Shown piece after piece: positions 14,323 to 15,581 of a stretch of DNA of 15,581 bases. Location: the NCBI GenBank assembly GCA_041627475.1, contig JBFKQZ010000048.1, positions 1 to 15,581 of the forward strand, read 5' to 3'. A program made the position numbers and the translations under genes. The notes under the pieces are model-generated. The model searched no databases. It had not been told where the DNA came from and was given only the letters and a program-made list of their open reading frames with translations. The stretch's first letter is position 1, and each line of letters starts with the position of its first letter. This DNA comes from JBFGFG01 sp041627475 (GTDB lineage: Bacteria > Actinomycetota > Nitriliruptoria > Nitriliruptorales > Nitriliruptoraceae).

Positions 14323-14871
14323 TCAGTCGTCCTCCTCCATCTGCTCGGCCTCCTCGACCTGCTCCTCGTCGCCGTGCTCCTCGACGTAGTCCACGAGGTC
14401 CTTCTCGTCGCGGTCGTAGCCCTCGGCGTGCTCGCCGTGCCAGGCGAGCCACTTCGTGCCGATCTCCTGGCGCAGCTCGTCCGGCGCGTTGCGACGGAAG
14501 TCGGCCAGCGCGCCGCGCTCCTCCTCGGCGGTGTGCTCGCTGTTCTCCTCGCGTGCGGCGTCGACGGCCTCCCACCACTCGTCGCTGCCCGGCTGCAGGT
14601 CATGGGTCCGCTGCACCGACTCGGTGATGTCGTTGTGGTCGGTGACGGCGTCCTCGGTCTCCTCGACCGGCTCGTCCCCGAGGTCGAGCAGGTGCGGGTA
14701 GAACAGCTCCTCCTCGGCCTCCGCGTGGGCCTCCAGCAGGTTCGCGAGCGGCTTCCACACGCCCGCCAGCGTCTCCGCGTCGGCGTCGCGCAGGTCGTCG
14801 AGCTCGGCGAAGCGGCGACGGAACTCCTCGTGCTGCTCGAGGATCAGGTCGCAGATGTCGGGCGTGGTCAC
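14323..14871 (-). CDS. Hemerythrin-like di-iron HHE domain protein
   Basis: The 182-residue protein has the full ligand set of a hemerythrin HHE four-helix bundle: H14 (LILEQHEEF), H49-x3-E53 (LLEAHAEAEEELFYPH), H79 (TDHNDI) and H113-x3-E117 (SEHTAEEE); H60 is also conserved in the family. Such proteins bind oxygen, nitric oxide or act in iron and oxidative-stress responses; the exact role here is unknown. Start: GTG at 14871 with GGAG 7 bases upstream, rather than the open frame up to 14913. The C-terminal part is very acidic (ending EEAEQMEEDD) and includes WLAWHGEHAEGYDRDE, which may add a fifth helix. It lies between DUF503 and rbfA, a position usually without such a gene. Confidence 0.9.
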   Translation of the reverse strand: MTTPDICDLILEQHEEFRRRFAELDDLRDADAETLAGVWKPLANLLEAHAEAEEELFYPHLLDLGDEPVEETEDAVTDHNDITESVQRTHDLQPGSDEWWEAVDAAREENSEHTAEEERGALADFRRNAPDELRQEIGTKWLAWHGEHAEGYDRDEKDLVDYVEEHGDEEQVEEAEQMEEDD

Positions 14872-14937
14872 GGTGCTGCTCCGGGTCGGTGGAGGTCGCG
14901 CACGACGTGCCACCGCGACGCGTCGACGACCCGTCCG

Positions 14938-15261
14938 TCAGTCCGTGGTGCCGTGCAGGACGTCGACCTGCTCGACCATGGCGGTGACCAGCACGCGCGG
15001 GTCGCGTTCGCACAGCGTCACGACCCGCTCGAGCGCCCGGTCCACCCCGGTCGGCGACGACGCGACGACCGCCACGCCGAGGGCGGCCCGCTGCCACAGG
15101 TCCTGCCACCCGACCTCGCTGACGCTCGCGCCGAGGTCGTCGACCAGCGCCGCCGTGATCGACTTGAGGAACCCTCGCTTCTCCTTCAGGCCCTGTGCAC
15201 CGGGCAGGTGGAGCTCCACGACGGCGTACCCCACGTGCGCCCGCGGCGACCCGTCCCCCAC
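14938..15261 (-). CDS. DUF503 family protein
   Basis: The 107-residue protein matches DUF503 (YlxP-like), small proteins encoded beside infB and rbfA and connected with ribosome maturation, of uncertain biochemical role. Diagnostic segments are AVVELHLPGAQGLKEKRGFLKSI (about 13-35), SVSEVGWQDLWQRAALGVAVV (about 47-67) and the C-terminal ERVVTLCERDPRVLVT. I take the GTG at 15261 because GGGAGGG (complement of 15266-15272) lies 4 bases upstream; the ATG at 15276 has no ribosome binding site and lies inside the inverted repeat. The first twelve residues before the conserved beta strand (GDGSPRAHVGY) are longer than in typical members; a GTG nearer the conserved part is an alternative. Confidence 0.9.
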   Translation of the reverse strand: MGDGSPRAHVGYAVVELHLPGAQGLKEKRGFLKSITAALVDDLGASVSEVGWQDLWQRAALGVAVVASSPTGVDRALERVVTLCERDPRVLVTAMVEQVDVLHGTTD

Positions 15262-15274
15262 GTCACCCTCCCGC

Positions 15275-15322
15275 ATCGTGTGAGTGGCTGGCACGGTATG
15301 TCGGGCCAGCCACTCACACGAT
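15275..15322. terminator. 18-bp perfect inverted repeat upstream of DUF503
   Basis: ATCGTGTGAGTGGCTGGC (15275-15292) pairs without mismatch with GCCAGCCACTCACACGAT (15305-15322) around a 12-base loop. On the minus strand it begins 10 bases after the stop of the cupredoxin-like gene and ends 2 bases before the DUF503 ribosome binding site. No T-run follows. It is most simply a terminator for the upstream gene, but its placement could also let it govern DUF503 translation. Confidence 0.7.
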
Positions 15323-15332
15323 CTCCGGGTCG

Positions 15333-15581
15333 CTACTCGACGACCGTGAGCTCGGCCCACATGCCGTTCACGAAGTGGGGCGGGCCGCCGGCGACGCCCT
15401 CGGGGGGACCGCCCTCGGACTCGGCGGCAGCTGCGAGGTACTCCCCCGGGTCGGCCCCGGTCGGGATCGCGCAGAGGACGAGGTAGCGGCCAGCGTCGGG
15501 CAGCGTGCCGTCGCCCTCGGCGACGATGGTCTCGTCGCTGCCGGGCGGCTGGAGCAGCACGGCGGCGACGCCGGGGAAGAA
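15333..15581 (-). CDS. Cupredoxin-like secreted protein, C-terminal fragment
   Basis: The frame is open to the right edge; the last 82 codons are present, ending with TAG at 15333-15335. The segment GRYLVLCAIPTGADPGEYL, followed about 25 residues later by PPHFVNGMWAELTVVE, resembles the end of blue-copper (cupredoxin) domains, where a strand carries Cys and a following His and Met complete the copper site. The C...H-x4-M order fits, but the insertion between Cys and His is longer than in plastocyanin, and the first His ligand would lie beyond the edge. It may be a copper-free relative. Without the start, secretion cannot be checked. The gene lies upstream of DUF503, where infB is often found. 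Confidence 0.5.
   Translation of the reverse strand, partial: FFPGVAAVLLQPPGSDETIVAEGDGTLPDAGRYLVLCAIPTGADPGEYLAAAAESEGGPPEGVAGGPPHFVNGMWAELTVVE

Overview
This is a very GC-rich window whose genes sit mostly on the minus strand, start often with GTG, overlap by GTGA junctions and use strong GGAGG-type ribosome binding sites. Together with PNPase, RbfA and DUF503 sequences of actinobacterial style, this points to a high-GC Actinomycetota. The acidic proteins (hemerythrin, choice-of-anchor B protein, acidic lipoprotein linker) would suit a salt-adapted, deep-branching lineage such as Nitriliruptoria, but that is inference; no rRNA or other marker here fixes the taxon.

Layout, read from the right end along the minus strand. 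A partial secreted cupredoxin-like protein (15333-15581) is followed by an 18-bp perfect inverted repeat, DUF503 (14938-15261), a di-iron hemerythrin (14323-14871), rbfA (13846-14235), truB (12908-13846) and ribF (11964-12911). This is the conserved ribosome-maturation/tRNA-modification/flavin block normally found between infB and rpsO. Next comes a branched-chain amino acid-type ABC importer: lipoprotein binding protein (10399-11883), LivH permease (9482-10402), a LivM-LivG permease/ATPase fusion (7336-9495) and LivF ATPase (6614-7339). It is translationally coupled to an unrecognised Pro/Thr-rich three-helix membrane protein (5598-6617) and followed by a single-domain response regulator (5065-5502). 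The conserved block then resumes with rpsO (4589-4861), pnp (1837-4305) and, beyond an oppositely oriented gene, the start of an M16 peptidase (1-144).

The only plus-strand gene is a secreted choice-of-anchor B/LVIVD-repeat protein (325-1773). It converges on pnp across a strong bidirectional hairpin and is divergent from the M16 peptidase.

How it works together: rbfA, truB, ribF, rpsO and pnp serve 30S maturation, tRNA pseudouridylation, FMN/FAD synthesis and RNA turnover. The liv cassette, with its coupled unknown membrane protein and stand-alone receiver, looks like an accessory nutrient-uptake module inserted between ribF and rpsO. The most unusual items are the SR/RD-dipeptide tail on PNPase, the unknown membrane protein coupled to livF, and the long hairpin abutting the DUF503 ribosome binding site. 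I saw no CRISPR array, tRNA, rRNA, insertion sequence or phage gene. No gene-free stretch exceeds 300 bases; the longest is 4306-4588 (rpsO-pnp spacer, 283 bases), described below. I did not find a convincing wholly new defence or mobile system.
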